NCBI GenBank assembly: GCA_024699855.1 | Contig: JAMPIQ010000002.1 | Span: 15,872,001 to 15,936,000, forward strand | Direction of reading: 5' to 3' | DNA length: 64,000 bases | Source: Aphelenchoides besseyi | Taxonomy: Eukaryota; Nematoda; Chromadorea; Rhabditida; Aphelenchoididae | Shown here: one piece after another, positions 39,101 through 51,205 of the stretch | How positions within the stretch are numbered: the first letter of the stretch is position 1 | How the letters are laid out: each line of letters opens with the position of its first letter | Notes under the pieces: generated by a model | What the model was told of the DNA's origin: nothing | Seen by the model: the letters and a program-made list of their open reading frames with translations, nothing else | Database searches by the model: none | Position numbers and translations under genes: made by a program

Positions 39101-40288
39101 ATCAGTGTCGATCGATCTCGAATCGACATTGTTGGGGCTCCGAGCTCAACTTCACGACCAACAACCACTCCGTTTGCCGGTGGTCGAACTCCGAGTTCAG
39201 TGGATCGCATGGGGCGAACTCCGCTATATGCTCCTGGTTCTCGTACTCCGATGTATGGCGCTGGTGCGAATACACCAATGCACGACTTCGGTTTGTTTTT
39301 GGAATGCAAATTGCATTTTCATTTCGACATTTTAGCCGGTGCTCGTACTCCAAATTATGGTGCTATGACTCCTGCTTACACGGACGGCGGTCGAACCCCA
39401 TCTCACAATAATGCCTGGGATCCGTCGAACGTTGCCGCAACTCCTGCACGTTCGGTTGTGCCCGAAGACGAGGAGGAAGAAGAGAAATACTATGCAGGTT
39501 CAGAGTCTGGTAAGTTATACAAGGGGAAATGTCATGTCGTCTCAATGGGCGCTGTTTTTCAAAACCAACGAGGAGTTGGTTTCTTTTTGGTAAATGACCG
39601 GAAATGCAAAGACTGCACGCTTCAACACATTTTCTTTTGCTTACTCATTTGTTTTCATGTCAATCGTATTTAAACGCACATACACCGAGAAGCAGTTCGG
39701 TGTATCAGGAATACGCAAGCAAATCGCCCTTCTCTCAAAACTACGAAATGGTTGCCGATTCCACCGCTTACTCGAAATCCAACCTTATGACCAGTCAAGT
39801 AGCTGAAGAAGCACGTATGTTTCTAAATCGTAGAGAGTAATCTATGTGTCCGAATGCTTTCAGCTGACAGCTTCATCAAATCGGGTCAATGGTGCACGTT
39901 GGAGTTGTGCGTCAAAGCTTCGAGTTTGTACACGGATGAAAGTGTCCGCGATTTGGAAGGAGCAATTCGTTTTGTCAATAAAGATTCATGTAGTATCTAC
40001 TTCGAGGATTTGGAAATGGATCCAAAGGGAGGAGACCGTCTTATTCCGTTCGAATTCATCGAACCCGTTCAACCGTCTGAAGGCGATCGAGTAAGCGAAC
40101 TGATTCGCTAAACTAATGGAACAAAACTTCAGGCAAAAGTCATTTATGGTCAACCCGATCAGGGCGTTGTTGGAACGATCGTCATGAGCGACCAAGGAAA
40201 CTTGATTCTTCGTCCTGACCAAACGACTGATGGAAGAGAAGCAAACCTGAAGATGAATCCCGCGCGAAATCACTGTAAAATGTATTGA
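36142..40288 (+). CDS. spt-5: Transcription elongation factor SPT5 (DSIF large subunit)
   Basis: Exons are 36142..36183, 36228..36473, 36512..36693, 36735..36963, 37010..37345, 37389..37610, 37651..37735, 37781..37932, 37975..38130, 38175..38462, 38502..38679, 38725..38943, 38988..39055, 39098..39290, 39336..39509, about 39690/39709..39814, 39864..40090 and 40133..40288. SPT5 joins SPT4 on RNA polymerase II to control pausing and processivity in the nucleus. An acidic N-terminus is followed by the NGN domain (DPNLWIVKVRMGEE to KMVPLGEM), KOW1 (VGDYVRLKRTMYKGDLAQV), further KOWs (VGDVVEV, AGDHVRITGGRYENMTG, GVDQLGQFQFHDLV with VGVIIRLERE, AGDRVKV), then a C-terminal region rich in RTP repeats such as GSRTPMYG and GARTPNYG, likely CDK9 targets. 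Two terminal KOWs follow. The join of exons 15 and 16 is off by one frame unless a micro-exon exists. AATAAA is at 40354. Confidence 0.93.
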
Positions 40289-41695
40289 TCTATTTTATCA
40301 AATTTCTTAAGTTATTTTTATGTTTAACATAATTAACAATTTTTTAATGTTTGAATAAAAAGTTTAAGTTTTTTGTTCTTGTTATAGTCAGTTTATTAAT
40401 AAGAACGACTATACTATCGAGCATCTTCTTCAATATTGAAAGATTACATAGATCCAACAAAAACCGTCGACAGATTGCCGTAGTTTACATTGTAATAGCA
40501 TACTTACCTTATTGATAGCATAATAAACGAACAGAAGTAATTGGTTTAAACTACGAGGTTGGTAGTTCAATGAGGAGAATACGATTGTTTTGGTCGATTT
40601 ATGCAAGAGATGCGCAATGTAGTCGTAAGGTGGATTATGCCAAAGGTTGACAACAAAACAAAATCATCGGATATCGAAGTTTAAGAACTGAATTCAATTT
40701 AGGATGTGATGTTTTTGCTCTCAAATATCAGTTTATTGCATCTTTTTTTCAGAGTTATTTTTGCGAAAAACATCTGGAACTGCATTCTAGTACCAGTACT
40801 TCATTTGCAGATCTGACGAATTCAACTGTTCTTCCCCTTCTAACAATTACAACTTCCGACTGCGATGTTTTCTTGAGTTAATCGAATATTAGAGGAGTTT
40901 AAGTTCCCACGATGATCTCAACATAAGCTCGAAACATAAAGAGCAATGGAAAGATTACTGTTTACGCACCGGAATTTGTGTTATGAAGAAGATTGTTTGG
41001 AATCAAATGACCGTAATCGGGTTGGCATTCACGAAAGATTGTTGCACCAACAACCACGCAATTCTGCATCAAAAAACTATTACTGTGCCCCACGTGGGTC
41101 GTAAAAGCGACATGAAACCACGCGCCAATAAAACCGATCCGCGGCAGCGTTTTTATTGTCCGTTGGGATTCGGTTTGTTGACTTAATTTAATTAATGAAC
41201 AGACAAATTGCGTGTTAATAATCTTAAGAGTTCGAAGGTTCACGAGTGTTTTCGTTTCTGAACATTCAAACTCAAAGTTTGCCTACATGGTATTGCGTTT
41301 AATAACAACAAGACTAAAAGACGAGATACAAATGAGATGATTGAGAACACGAAGAAGAATCTTTTTGAACTACAGAGTTGATGAACAGCAGAAAAGTCAA
41401 TGGGAAGAATGAAAAGGGTACTCGGTTGTCAACTTGTTGGAAAAGAAGCGTTATAAGCAACGGCGATCTTATTGCGTTGAATCCGCGTAAAGTTCGGAAG
41501 TTTAAACGGCAAATTTGTGATGTATATTGTGCAGTAGTCGGTTGGCTGTTTGATAAAAGTTATAAGTGCTCTTTCGAAAGAATTTATGTTGGTACATTCG
41601 TTTTCCTGTCCTTTATTAATTACAATGCTGATGGAAAAAAGGGTGAACAAAGAAAAGAGATCTCAAGGTTTTCGCTTTTTGGCGTGTTAAACTTC
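40289..41695. other. Intergenic with one dispersed repeat
   Basis: Between the SPT5 3' end and the FLP gene 3' end. It contains dispersed repeat A (40778-40927) and, at 41612-41617 on the minus strand, the AATAAA of the neuropeptide gene. Nothing else is recognised. Confidence 0.5.
40778..40927 (+). repeat. Dispersed repeat A, copy 1 (150 bp)
   Basis: The segment from AACTGCATTCTAGTACCAGT to ATGATCTCAACATAAG is identical over all 150 bp to the reverse complement of 53649-53798. Flanks differ on both sides. No terminal inverted repeat, ORF or known RNA motif is apparent. Confidence 0.9.
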
Positions 41696-42471
41696 TTAAT
41701 AGTAATTCAAATGGAAACGTCGATTACCGAACATCGGATACATAACCAATTGAGGTCCGTCCACGTTTGCTCCTCCAACGTTGTCGTAACTCAGCTGTTC
41801 GTTCAAATTTTCGAGCGGCGATTCAGCTGAAGATCTTTTGCCAAAACGCACCAAACTGTTTCGCATCGCTTTCTTGTCGGTGCGAATACGATAGCTGAAA
41901 GGATAGTCTTTAGTCTATGATCTGATTCTTATATACAAGTTGATGTCTAGTTAATTTGAAAGTAATGTTATCATTTGGAGTTGCACACGAAAAGCTGAGT
42001 TCTGAGAAATGTTCGTGTTTATAGTTTAACATGGGATTGCTGAACGTCTCATTTCGACGGTTCACACACCGACCAAATACGCGTAACTGAACTCATGGGA
42101 ATACGAGTAATGATGTTGGGACGAGAATTGGATGGAAAAGCTCGCTCCACCAACCGCCAACTTCTCAACCAAATCCGCGGTTTGGGGGCGTGAAACATCA
42201 AAAAAAGAAAACGTCTCCAACCGTATGTCACAAATAGAACAGGCATCTGTTTCTTCCAATTCGGCATACAATCGTACATGTTCGAACTTTAAACTCTGCC
42301 CGCAATTTCCGAGTAAACGTAATTTGGATGCGAAAACAACCGGACTTTTGGTAGTGACAACATTTTCGAAGCTTTTACTCCATTAACTTACCCCAGTGAT
42401 TCGGTGAAAAAGGCCTGAAGAAGAATACAAGCCAACACCAATTGTAAGAACGAAACGCGAGTAATCAACAT
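41696..42471 (-). CDS. flp-32: FMRFamide-like neuropeptide precursor, FLP-32-like
   Basis: Exons (complement) are 42392..42471, 42105..42344 and 41696..41894, giving 172 residues. Exon 1 encodes a signal peptide (MLITRV then LVLACILLQAFF). Exon 3 encodes KK-AMRNSLVRFG-KR: one peptide flanked by dibasic sites, with the Gly that becomes the C-terminal amide. AMRNSLVRFamide is, as I recall, the FLP-32 peptide of C. elegans; FLP-11 peptides (AMRNALVRFG) are closely related. The peptide would be cleaved in dense-core vesicles and act on G-protein-coupled receptors. Exon 2 is less certain: its 5' border assumes a 47-nt intron, and a second in-frame donor at 42081 would lengthen it by 24 nt. Only one RFamide copy is present. 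The spacer regions show no other dibasic-flanked RFG. Confidence 0.85.
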
Positions 42472-45357
42472 TCCGCTAAGTGTAACGACGTCCGTTGCCC
42501 GGAGATGAACACAAGTTTCTGTAAAGTAATCGTTTTAATCAAGCGTCTATTCTGCTCGTGACAATAAAGCGCTCGAATGCACCTAATACTGAACATTGAA
42601 CTATAGATAACATAAGTAAAGATTGACTTCATTTAACATCAGATCATAAGAAGCATAGTTATTTTCGAAGGCTCTTAAGAAAGTTTCAAGTACGCAGATT
42701 TAATTTCCTCGACGACTAAGATTATGGAGGCGTCTTGTAGCTACTTTCTATACGCTTCACTTACTTCAAAACAATACATTAGAAGGTTTGAATTTGGAAA
42801 AATTTTCGAGAATTTTGTTCAACCAAATGCTCTAAGCATCCTACGGTGATTGAACCAAGGAATGAAAAGGTGCAGTCAAACGAGATTGATTACATTGAAA
42901 CTCGAAAAATAGACGGAATACAAGTTCGAATAACCGACTGAATGAATACAACGAACGCTCAAATAGTTGAAACAAAAGCGTTGGAATTTGCCACGAAAAA
43001 ATAAGTCCCGCCTATTTGGTTTTCCGATGTACACACACTGTGGTGAACATTGAAAAGAGTATTGTAGAAGGTGCGTGAAAGTCGTTTTGGGCGGAGAATG
43101 GCGTTCAAGCGTGTAGAATGATGGCCAGTATTCCAACTACACAGTGCACTGTTCTCTTCGAACCTCTACCGTTTGAATAGAGTGGGTGTTCAAAAAAAGT
43201 AATGCAAATCCCGGTTACGGTTTCCGATTTCCGACTCATGAAGACGAAACATTTCATTTCTGCTTTTCGAATTCACAAACACCTTTCAACATGTTTCTAA
43301 TTATGTGATGTTTAAATCGGGAATTCCAATGGTATTTGTTTGCTACAGACATCGATATCAGAGACTATGAATAGGAAACCGTAATACTTCGATAGTTACA
43401 GTAACACATCAAAATTTACATTTGCGATGTTGTTTCGAAGAAAAATCACGTTGACTTTTAAATTTTTCATACACGAATCACTTGGGAATTTTCGGCTGTT
43501 TGTTTGATGTTGGTGACGATTTGACTTGAAATGACGCGAACATATCGCCGTTCTAATCCGTGAGTTTCTGTGCGGTCCAACAGTCCGCCCTCACTCGGGT
43601 TATCCGTCTCTGAAGCTACTTTGGTGTCCAATTTCTTCTCCCGGCCAAATCCGTTGGGATATGAGTCGAAAAATTGATCGTTGTTCCGTCAACAAGACTT
43701 GTTCATCAACTAAACGACGTCAAGACGTGACCTTCAAACCCGTGTACCCATCGCTTTTGATTCCAATCCTTCGGGGGTGTTTGTGACAACCCGTAGAAGT
43801 TTGGTTGTTTTTCGAAAGATTTCAATCAAAAAGATGAGGAACTTGTTAAGTATTAGAACTTGTCGGAAAAGTGTTTGTTATCGTTTTCAAACTTTAAAAG
43901 TGACATGCTTCTAAGCGCCGATTTAGGCCAAGTAAACCGCTTAAACCGCAAATCAGTTGAACATTTTGGCAAGTTTTTGCAAGCAATGAGTTTTTGCTTT
44001 TTGAAGAGAAATAAACTACGAACTGGTAACCCACGGTCATTCGTAGTAGTTTATAACGGAAGTGCGTCCGAATCATAGTATTCGTCATTAAATTAAGACT
44101 ACGACGTAAGCAATCAGAGTCTTATTGGCAACACATTTGAAGAAACTCATGTGTATGCTTCTGAACGTAATTTCGAATCCATTTGACTGACATACATCAG
44201 CACATTCATTTGCATATTCCAACAGAATTTTAGAATACTCAAACAAAAGAAAGTCGTTTCGTTTAGACATCGAAGTCAGGAAGTGCACTCAACGTGTCGA
44301 TGAACCACAAAAATGTAAACCCGTCTTTCCGAAGTAATCCAAATAAACCGCTAATAGCTCGTCGATACACACGTACTAATGACCCTCCAATAAAATTTCG
44401 CCGCTCAAAGATTCTTTTCATAATGAAGATTTTCTGCTCAACTGCCACGTGAGGCGTTTTTTTCTTGCACTCGACTTACTCTCTTCGTCAACGAAGCATA
44501 AGATAAACCAGCGAGATGATCGGAAGTCGAAAAATAACCTGCAGAAATGCGCTCAAAACAATTGATGAGACAAGGAAGAAGCACAACTATCGCTCCGACA
44601 GATAACTCTGCGATTTTTAATCAATCGCGTGTTGCGCATGTTCGAAGTTAATTCGATGAGTATTTCGCTGCTTGACCTTACACCCACCTTGAAATCCATT
44701 ATTTCAATATATATCGATCCGAAGACGTTCGATCTCCTTGACTTCGTAAAAGATGGCACTTGTTGAGGGTCTCGTGAGATTATGTTTAGCATCACTTGAC
44801 CGCATTGATCCGTGAAGAAGTTTTGTTCAAAATCGTCTCGTCGATCACCTATTTGATTCTAAAAAACCTTTTGTTTTTAACCACTATCTCCATTCGATGC
44901 TTCCAACGAAGACAAATAGCAACTGTTTTTGTGGTGAAAGAGGTTACAAAAGACGTGTTGCTAAAGTTTCGGCGATGTCGATCGTGCCGTTTTGCAGTTT
45001 TTCTGTGCGGGTCAATTGCGCACTTATTGTTCGTTGCAAATTATGTGCGGTCGTCAAAAACGGATTTCCGTATCCCCAACCTCTTCATTTTGTTCAGCAT
45101 TCCATTTTTGAATTCCAATCAACATAACGTCTTTTTAACCCTTCGATCGTTTGTGAACGTGAGTTAACGTTTAATCTTCAAATCGTGTTACACGCTTCGA
45201 TTCTCGCAAACAACAAAACAACCCGCAAAAACTCCTCAGTTGTTCTTCTTTTCTGTTCGATTTGCACTTTAATGCACCGAACTGCTTTTGAAAAACTTCA
45301 TTTGCAGCGAATAGCACACGGAAATCGGAATCAAGTGCCTCGATCACACACCGCAAT
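42472..45357. other. Intergenic, nothing recognised
   Basis: The upstream side of the FLP gene and the upstream side of the Kazal gene. Short ORFs occur, for example 44796-45167 (+) and 44553-44795 (-). They have no recognisable motif or splice context. Confidence 0.4.
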
Positions 45358-48300
45358 ATGTTTTGGTTGTGTGCCCTGATCCTCGGCCTAAATGGCATAA
45401 TGGCCGATCATCGAGGTTGGTTGTGGGAAAAAGGGATTCTTGTTGAGGTTGCGAAACTGTCTGTCTATTCCACCACATTGCGACGTAATTATCAGTCATT
45501 TGAAGCCGTACACAGCGCTGATTAGTACAAACGTCCGGCGCTTAACTACGTGTTTTCATTGTGCCAATGCAAATGACAACACCGATGACACGATTAGTTT
45601 AATTTTGGGGACAAAACACAGTTTTTACAAGTTCGTAATAATCGTGACTGAGAATGACAGTTGCAGTTTTGAGACAAAATTGATACCATCGGCTCTACGA
45701 ACTCGAAGATCGGGCATTTATTTCATTAACTCGATTCTCATGCGAAACGTCATTCACGCAAAACATAAATATGACCGTAAATCTTTAGCTTTTGGACGAG
45801 AATGTGTGTGCGAAAGGAAACTGAAGCCCGTTTGCGGAACAGATGGATCGACATACGAAAACATGTGTCAGTTCGAATGTGCTAAACGTCTTCGGTCATC
45901 GATTTCCGTTCAATATAGCGGCAGTTGTTGTGCTTCAGCGAACTTATGTCCGGGACATTACTCACCAGTCTGCGACAATTTTGGCTCATTACACAACAAT
46001 GAATGCCATTTCGAACATCAAAAATGTTTGGCAAGAAAGATGTATGGTGTGGCGTTAAGAATTGCGGATCCAAGCAAATGCTTGGAACCGCTTCCTACCA
46101 ACGACACACGACCATGTGACTTTGAGTGTAATCAAGAGATCGATCCACATTGTGATGATCGCGGCAACACGCACAAGAATCAATGTCTGTCAGTTTAGTT
46201 GTTCGGATTCTTGAACTAATCTTAAAGTTCAGATTCGAACAAGTGGTTTGTGTGTTGCAACTCAAAAAGATTCAAACAATCACGTTGGTTCACAAGGGTC
46301 GATGCAATAACAGTAAGTTCGTGGACAAAGCAAAGAAGCTTACACAAAAACCTTTTGAATATCGATAACAACCGTTTTCTGTAGCTAAACACGGCAAGTC
46401 GCCGCAACCGGTTTATTTCGGCACAACAATCCAAGAGTTCGAGCATAAAGATCGACCTTCACAGAGCGGAACGAACGACGCAAAATTGTATTTTCATCAA
46501 CCCGATGATCCTTTTGTTGACCAAAATCCCTACGATATTTTTATTCCAGCCACACTGGAAACAACAACTCAACGCGATTCTTCCACCACTCCTTCCACTA
46601 CTCTTTCGTTTTTGGTCAACTCGAGCCTCAGCTACAGCGAGCAATTGGTCGAACAAGTGAAATTAGACAGAGCAGCGGACACATCACCAACTCAAACAAT
46701 TGTAACATCTACACCCGATTTCAGTGATGGATCAGAATGTTCGTCCGATAGCTGCTACAAGAAATGGGATCCAATCTGCGATAATCGTAACCAAACGCAT
46801 CGGAACATGTGTTTGTTTCAGAGTCGAGTTTGCAAATTACACAAAATGGGGGCCACGAGAAATATTCCCGAAATCGCATACCGCGGAGCTTGTGCCTTAT
46901 CAGTAAGAACATGTTAACTTGCAAGGAGTGCGTCTGCAAGAATCCTGCGATATTTTGTCGTCATTAATATTAATCGACGCGTCTCGATGAGCTGAACATT
47001 TCTGTGTAAGTCATTTTTGCTGTAAATATGATATGGCCGAGATTTTGGCAAAAAACCAAAAACACTAAAATCGCTGAAATCATAGTATCGATTATGTTGA
47101 TCATCGTAGTGAAATCCGTTTATTTTTATCTTACTTCGTCATGGAGATACTGGCCGTTTACTTGGCCGAAATTCACTTCCAGTTATGGTCCGCTGGTCTT
47201 CGCTTGGAAGTGTGCGATGCAATAGTCGAATGAGTAAGTGATGGGCTTGCAAACTCTTTTGGAGGTTACAAGTTCGATTCTCTCTACTGTCGAATACAAG
47301 TTGCTGTCTTGTATCCACATAGCAAAAGGAAAAAAGTGAATAGCAGGTGACTACGAGGCATTCAACCGACCTTTTTCTCACTTTCTGGAGTCGTCTTGGT
47401 AGACGCAGCAATTGAAAGAGACAATCAAAGAAATCGAACTTGTAACCTCCAAAAGAGTTTGCAAGCCCATCACTTACTCATTCGACTATTGCATCGCACA
47501 CTTCCAAGCGAAGACCAGCGGACCATAACTGGAAGTGAATTTCGGCCAAGTAAACGGCCAGTATCTCCATGACGAAGTAAGATAAAAATAAACGGATTTC
47601 ACTACGATGATCAACATAATCGATACTATGATTTCAGCGATTTTAGTGTTTTTGGTTTTTTGCCAAAATCTCGGCCATATCATATTTACAGCAAAAATGA
47701 CTTACACAGAAATGTTCAGCTCATCGAGACGCGTCGATTAATATTAATGACGACAAAATATCGCAGGATTCTTGCAGACGCACTCTTTGCAAGTTAAACA
47801 TTGACTTCATTTCCTCTCAGAATAAATCCTCGAATCCACCATTTACATCACCACTGGCAAGCGAGGGAATCGCTCGAGAGGGCTTTGCACGCGAAGGCTT
47901 TTGTCACGTCTGTGAAGATGTTGGTGAAATTCAAATTCCAATTTGTGATAATGGTAAGTACCTCACATTCAACTTTATCTCTTACGTTTTTTGTAGCCAA
48001 TCAAACTCACTTATCGGCGTGTCGCTTTGCACAATGGAATTGCGAACATCGTGCAAACGGATTGGAGGAACGAGTTCTTGTTCATGTCGGTGTTTGTCGC
48101 AATAACTCGTTGGTGTTCACAATGGACGTAGGTTTCTCACCAATTTGTAGCAATTAGAAAATTGGAAATGTGCTGACACTTGTCATTCAAAATTCGACGA
48201 CATAGTCGATATACTTATTTAGAAATTAACCTACTTCATTTCAATTCTTTACAGTTAAAGGTGAATAAGAAATTTACAGAACGAAGTTTGTCCAACAACC

Positions 48301-50516
48301 TGCTCAAAGAATTACAAACCCGTGTGTGATAGCGATCAAATTACGCATCCAAACTTGTGCACCTTCCAAAAGATCAATTGTATACACCGAAAAATGGTTT
48401 GCTTAAAGCCCAGAGTTCAACATCCTTTAAGAGATTCTAGAAGAGACCCGAAGCTGCATGGCTGGTTTATTTGCATGAATGTCGTCAGGCGAAGAACGAT
48501 TTTGAAGACAAAACAACCGATGAGATTGAGGTTGAGCCGAATGCATCGATTTACAACACGACACCCACAACAACAACCGAAGTGAGCAGTCAATCAGAGA
48601 ACTTTGTTTGTCCGGATCCAATTTGTCCGACAACCGATCAAAACCCGGTATGCGATCAAGAAGGAACGATTCACAAGTAATTTTGGGTTGCCCTTCTAAC
48701 ATATTCAATTTCCAGAAGCGAATGCATGTTCACGTGGGCACGTTGTATGGCCGCTCGTGAGGGTCGAACTTTGCATTTGGTTTCAAACGAAGAGTGTCCG
48801 GCAAACAAATGTCGTTTGGTGGAAAACAGGGTCTGTAGCAATGACTACAATCCGATCTGTGGATCCGACTTTCGAACACATCCGAATCATTGTTTCTTCG
48901 AGAAAGCACAATGTTTAGATGAAGAATTGGACGTTTTGTTCAAAGGTCTGTTCGCTAAAGATGGCCGAAAGCTAAAGATAGATGTTCAGGCGAATGCAAT
49001 CAATGTCTGAAAACACCATGTGCGGTGCTGGAACCTGAAAACGAACCCGACTCACTTTTCTATTGCGACCAAAATGGCGAAACGAAATCGAAATGTGAAT
49101 TCGAAATGATTCGGTGTATCTACGAGATTCGTTTTGGCTACAACATTACCTGGGCTTATGAGGGGAAATGTTGTTCAACATACGACAAATGTCCACTTGA
49201 AGTGGAACCAATTTGCGATTCGAAGGGAAAAGAACATCAGAATCGTTGTTATTTCGATGTTGCGAATTGTCGAGCAGTAAAAATCGAACACATCGAAGCC
49301 GCTCAAATAGTTTCGAATTCGAGTTGCGATCTTAGAAACTCGTTGCATAGTCCCAGATCAAGTATGCAAGCCGATAATTGCATTTCAATCAACTATTTTA
49401 GTAATTTCTGAACAATCAACTACATCGACCGTTTCTCTGTGTAATCAGAGCATAAGTTCCTGCACGGGACTCTACGATCCGGTCTGTGGAACGAATCACA
49501 TCACTTATGCCAACGAGTGTTATTTCTATGTGCGTACCTGTAACGAAGCACCCACAGTTCAAATCATGCATCGAGGCGTATGTTGTGATCGAGAAGACTG
49601 TACAGCTGAGTTTGCACCACTATGCGATTCCCTTAATGACACCCATTTGGTAAACAACAACTTAAAACGTTAATCGTTGACTTCAGAATCTTTGCGAATT
49701 CGTTCAACATCGATGTATGCACGAGAAAATGCACGGTGTGAACTTGTCGATTAAAGCTTACGATGCTTGTCCAGACGATCCGTGTATTAGCAACAAGTGT
49801 TCTCAAACATACTCTCCAATTTGTGGAACAAACGGTACAGATACACAATAGCAATTATTAACTTTATTACAGGCAAGACTTATATCAATGAATGCGAATT
49901 GAAGAACGTCAACTGTTTACGTGCTCGCACATCGTCGGAGATCATTGATGTTGATTACATGGGTAAACGATCTAAGATCATCTCTAATACACAAACCAAA
50001 TTGTAGACGAATGCTGTTCTTTGGAATCCTGTCCATTGGGATCTCAACCGGTTTGTGATACGGAGAACAGAACGCATTCGAATATTTGCCAATTCAAACT
50101 CGAAAAGTGTATGCGCAATAGACGCAACAATCAAACGATCGAATTGGCGTATAACGGCACGTGTTGTCAAGTTGATTGCTCGAATGCTTCAAGACAAGAA
50201 ATATGTGATAGTACCGGTCAAACTCATTGGTCTCTATGTGATTTTCGGTTAGCTAAACCTTATCTTCCAACGTATTTTGTGGTTTCAGCATTGCACAATG
50301 CGAAGCGGAACGTAAAGGTCAAACGATTTCTATTGCACCTCAACTATCACAAAAGTAAGTCATGATTAAGTTGTAAGGCTTGAAAACTTTTCTACACTCC
50401 AAACCACGAGTTAACGGTTCGGTTTATGTTTCAGAGATGGATCCAAACTTCTTCAAACCACTTGTACCGCCGCTCAACTCAAGAGCACTTCCTCATCGGC
50501 AACAACCTCAAGCTGA
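45358..50516 (+). CDS. Secreted multi-Kazal protein, about 15 Kazal-like units
   Basis: Sixteen exons: 45358..45415, 45789..46188, 46233..46312, 46385..46902, 47821..47953, 47997..48127, 48280..48396, 48441..48676, 48716..48945, 48990..49361, 49402..49649, 49687..49834, 49873..49962, 50007..50247, 50289..50354 and 50435..50516, about 1049 residues, all in phase. Exon 1 is a signal peptide (MFWLCALILGLNGIMA). The first unit, CVCERKLKPVCGTDGSTYEN then C-x3-C, is a canonical Kazal domain; such domains inhibit serine proteases or act as follistatin-like modules. Later units keep the PVCD/PICG-x-THxNxC core (for example PVCDSDQITHPNLC and PICGTNGKTYINEC) but loops vary and some positions have drifted. 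A Thr/Ser-rich linker separates unit 3 from unit 4, and the protein ends in a short Ser/Thr tail. Most introns are 40-80 nt. Intron 4 (46903-47820) carries a large inverted repeat. Donor choice at 49361 is uncertain by 12 nt. AATAAA is at 50776. Confidence 0.88.
46911..47801. repeat. Large near-perfect inverted repeat in a Kazal-gene intron
   Basis: Arms 46911-47279 and 47432-47801 are reverse complements over about 370 bp, with only a few differences at the outer ends (for example CAAGGAGTG versus CAAAGAGTG). They enclose a loop of about 152 bp. Each arm holds the same 65-codon ORF (47028-47225 on + and 47486-47683 on -). The inner end of each arm contains AGTTCGATT, resembling a pol III B box, with an A-box-like GATGCAATAGTCGAA about 55 nt before it. 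This suggests two head-to-head copies of a tRNA-related element. It lies wholly within intron 4, 8 nt after the donor, so the host pre-mRNA could fold a very long hairpin. Confidence 0.85.
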
Positions 50517-51205
50517 ACGAGCGTCGTCATGCTTGAGCCAATTGCTTCGCCATGCTCCTCAATCGCTAATTAGAGCCCGCTGAGCGGTGGACAAACAAAA
50601 TCTTCGCACCGTTTCGAATTTAACCAACTTGTGTAAATAAGCGACCAAACTTCTTAGCGTATAATTGTCGCCTTCCGATTATTGTCGTTTACATTCATTT
50701 CTGATCTGTGCAATCGATTTCCAGCTTTAATAACCGTATATTACTTTTCCTGTTGATTTGCTCAAGACATTCTTCAATAAACGTATTTATTCTCCAAAAC
50801 AGTGGAACAATTTTGTGATAAACCAAAAACTTAGACGCCATTTTTTCGGCAATCAAACTCTATGATGTTGTTCAAACCAAATTATGTAAAACCCCGTTGA
50901 CGCAACATGCAAGTTTTGATATTGAAATCGAGACTTAACGCCCGATAATCAACAGAGGTTGAATGCTCTGTTGTTTGACACTTCATGACACTTTTTGATC
51001 GCAATGCTTGACTACGATCTTTCTCTTATTTGTCGTTTGGTATTTACGCGATATTCTGTTTTTGCGAACGTTTGTTAAAAACCATAATGGTTCTTCAAAA
51101 CATAATTTCGACTGTTTAGTTATCTAATGCTTGAATACGATCTGTCCCATTCTGTTTAACCGTCACTACTTAACTGACCAATTTATTTTAACGAACTCAA
51201 CAGCA
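50517..51205. other. Intergenic between Kazal and antiporter genes
   Basis: Contains the Kazal poly(A) signal at 50776-50781 and the upstream region of the antiporter gene. No other feature is recognised. Confidence 0.5.

Noticed and set aside
47028..47225. 65-codon ORF in each arm of the inverted repeat as a transposase
   Set aside because: No transposase motif or catalytic residues; the ORF is duplicated simply because the arms are.
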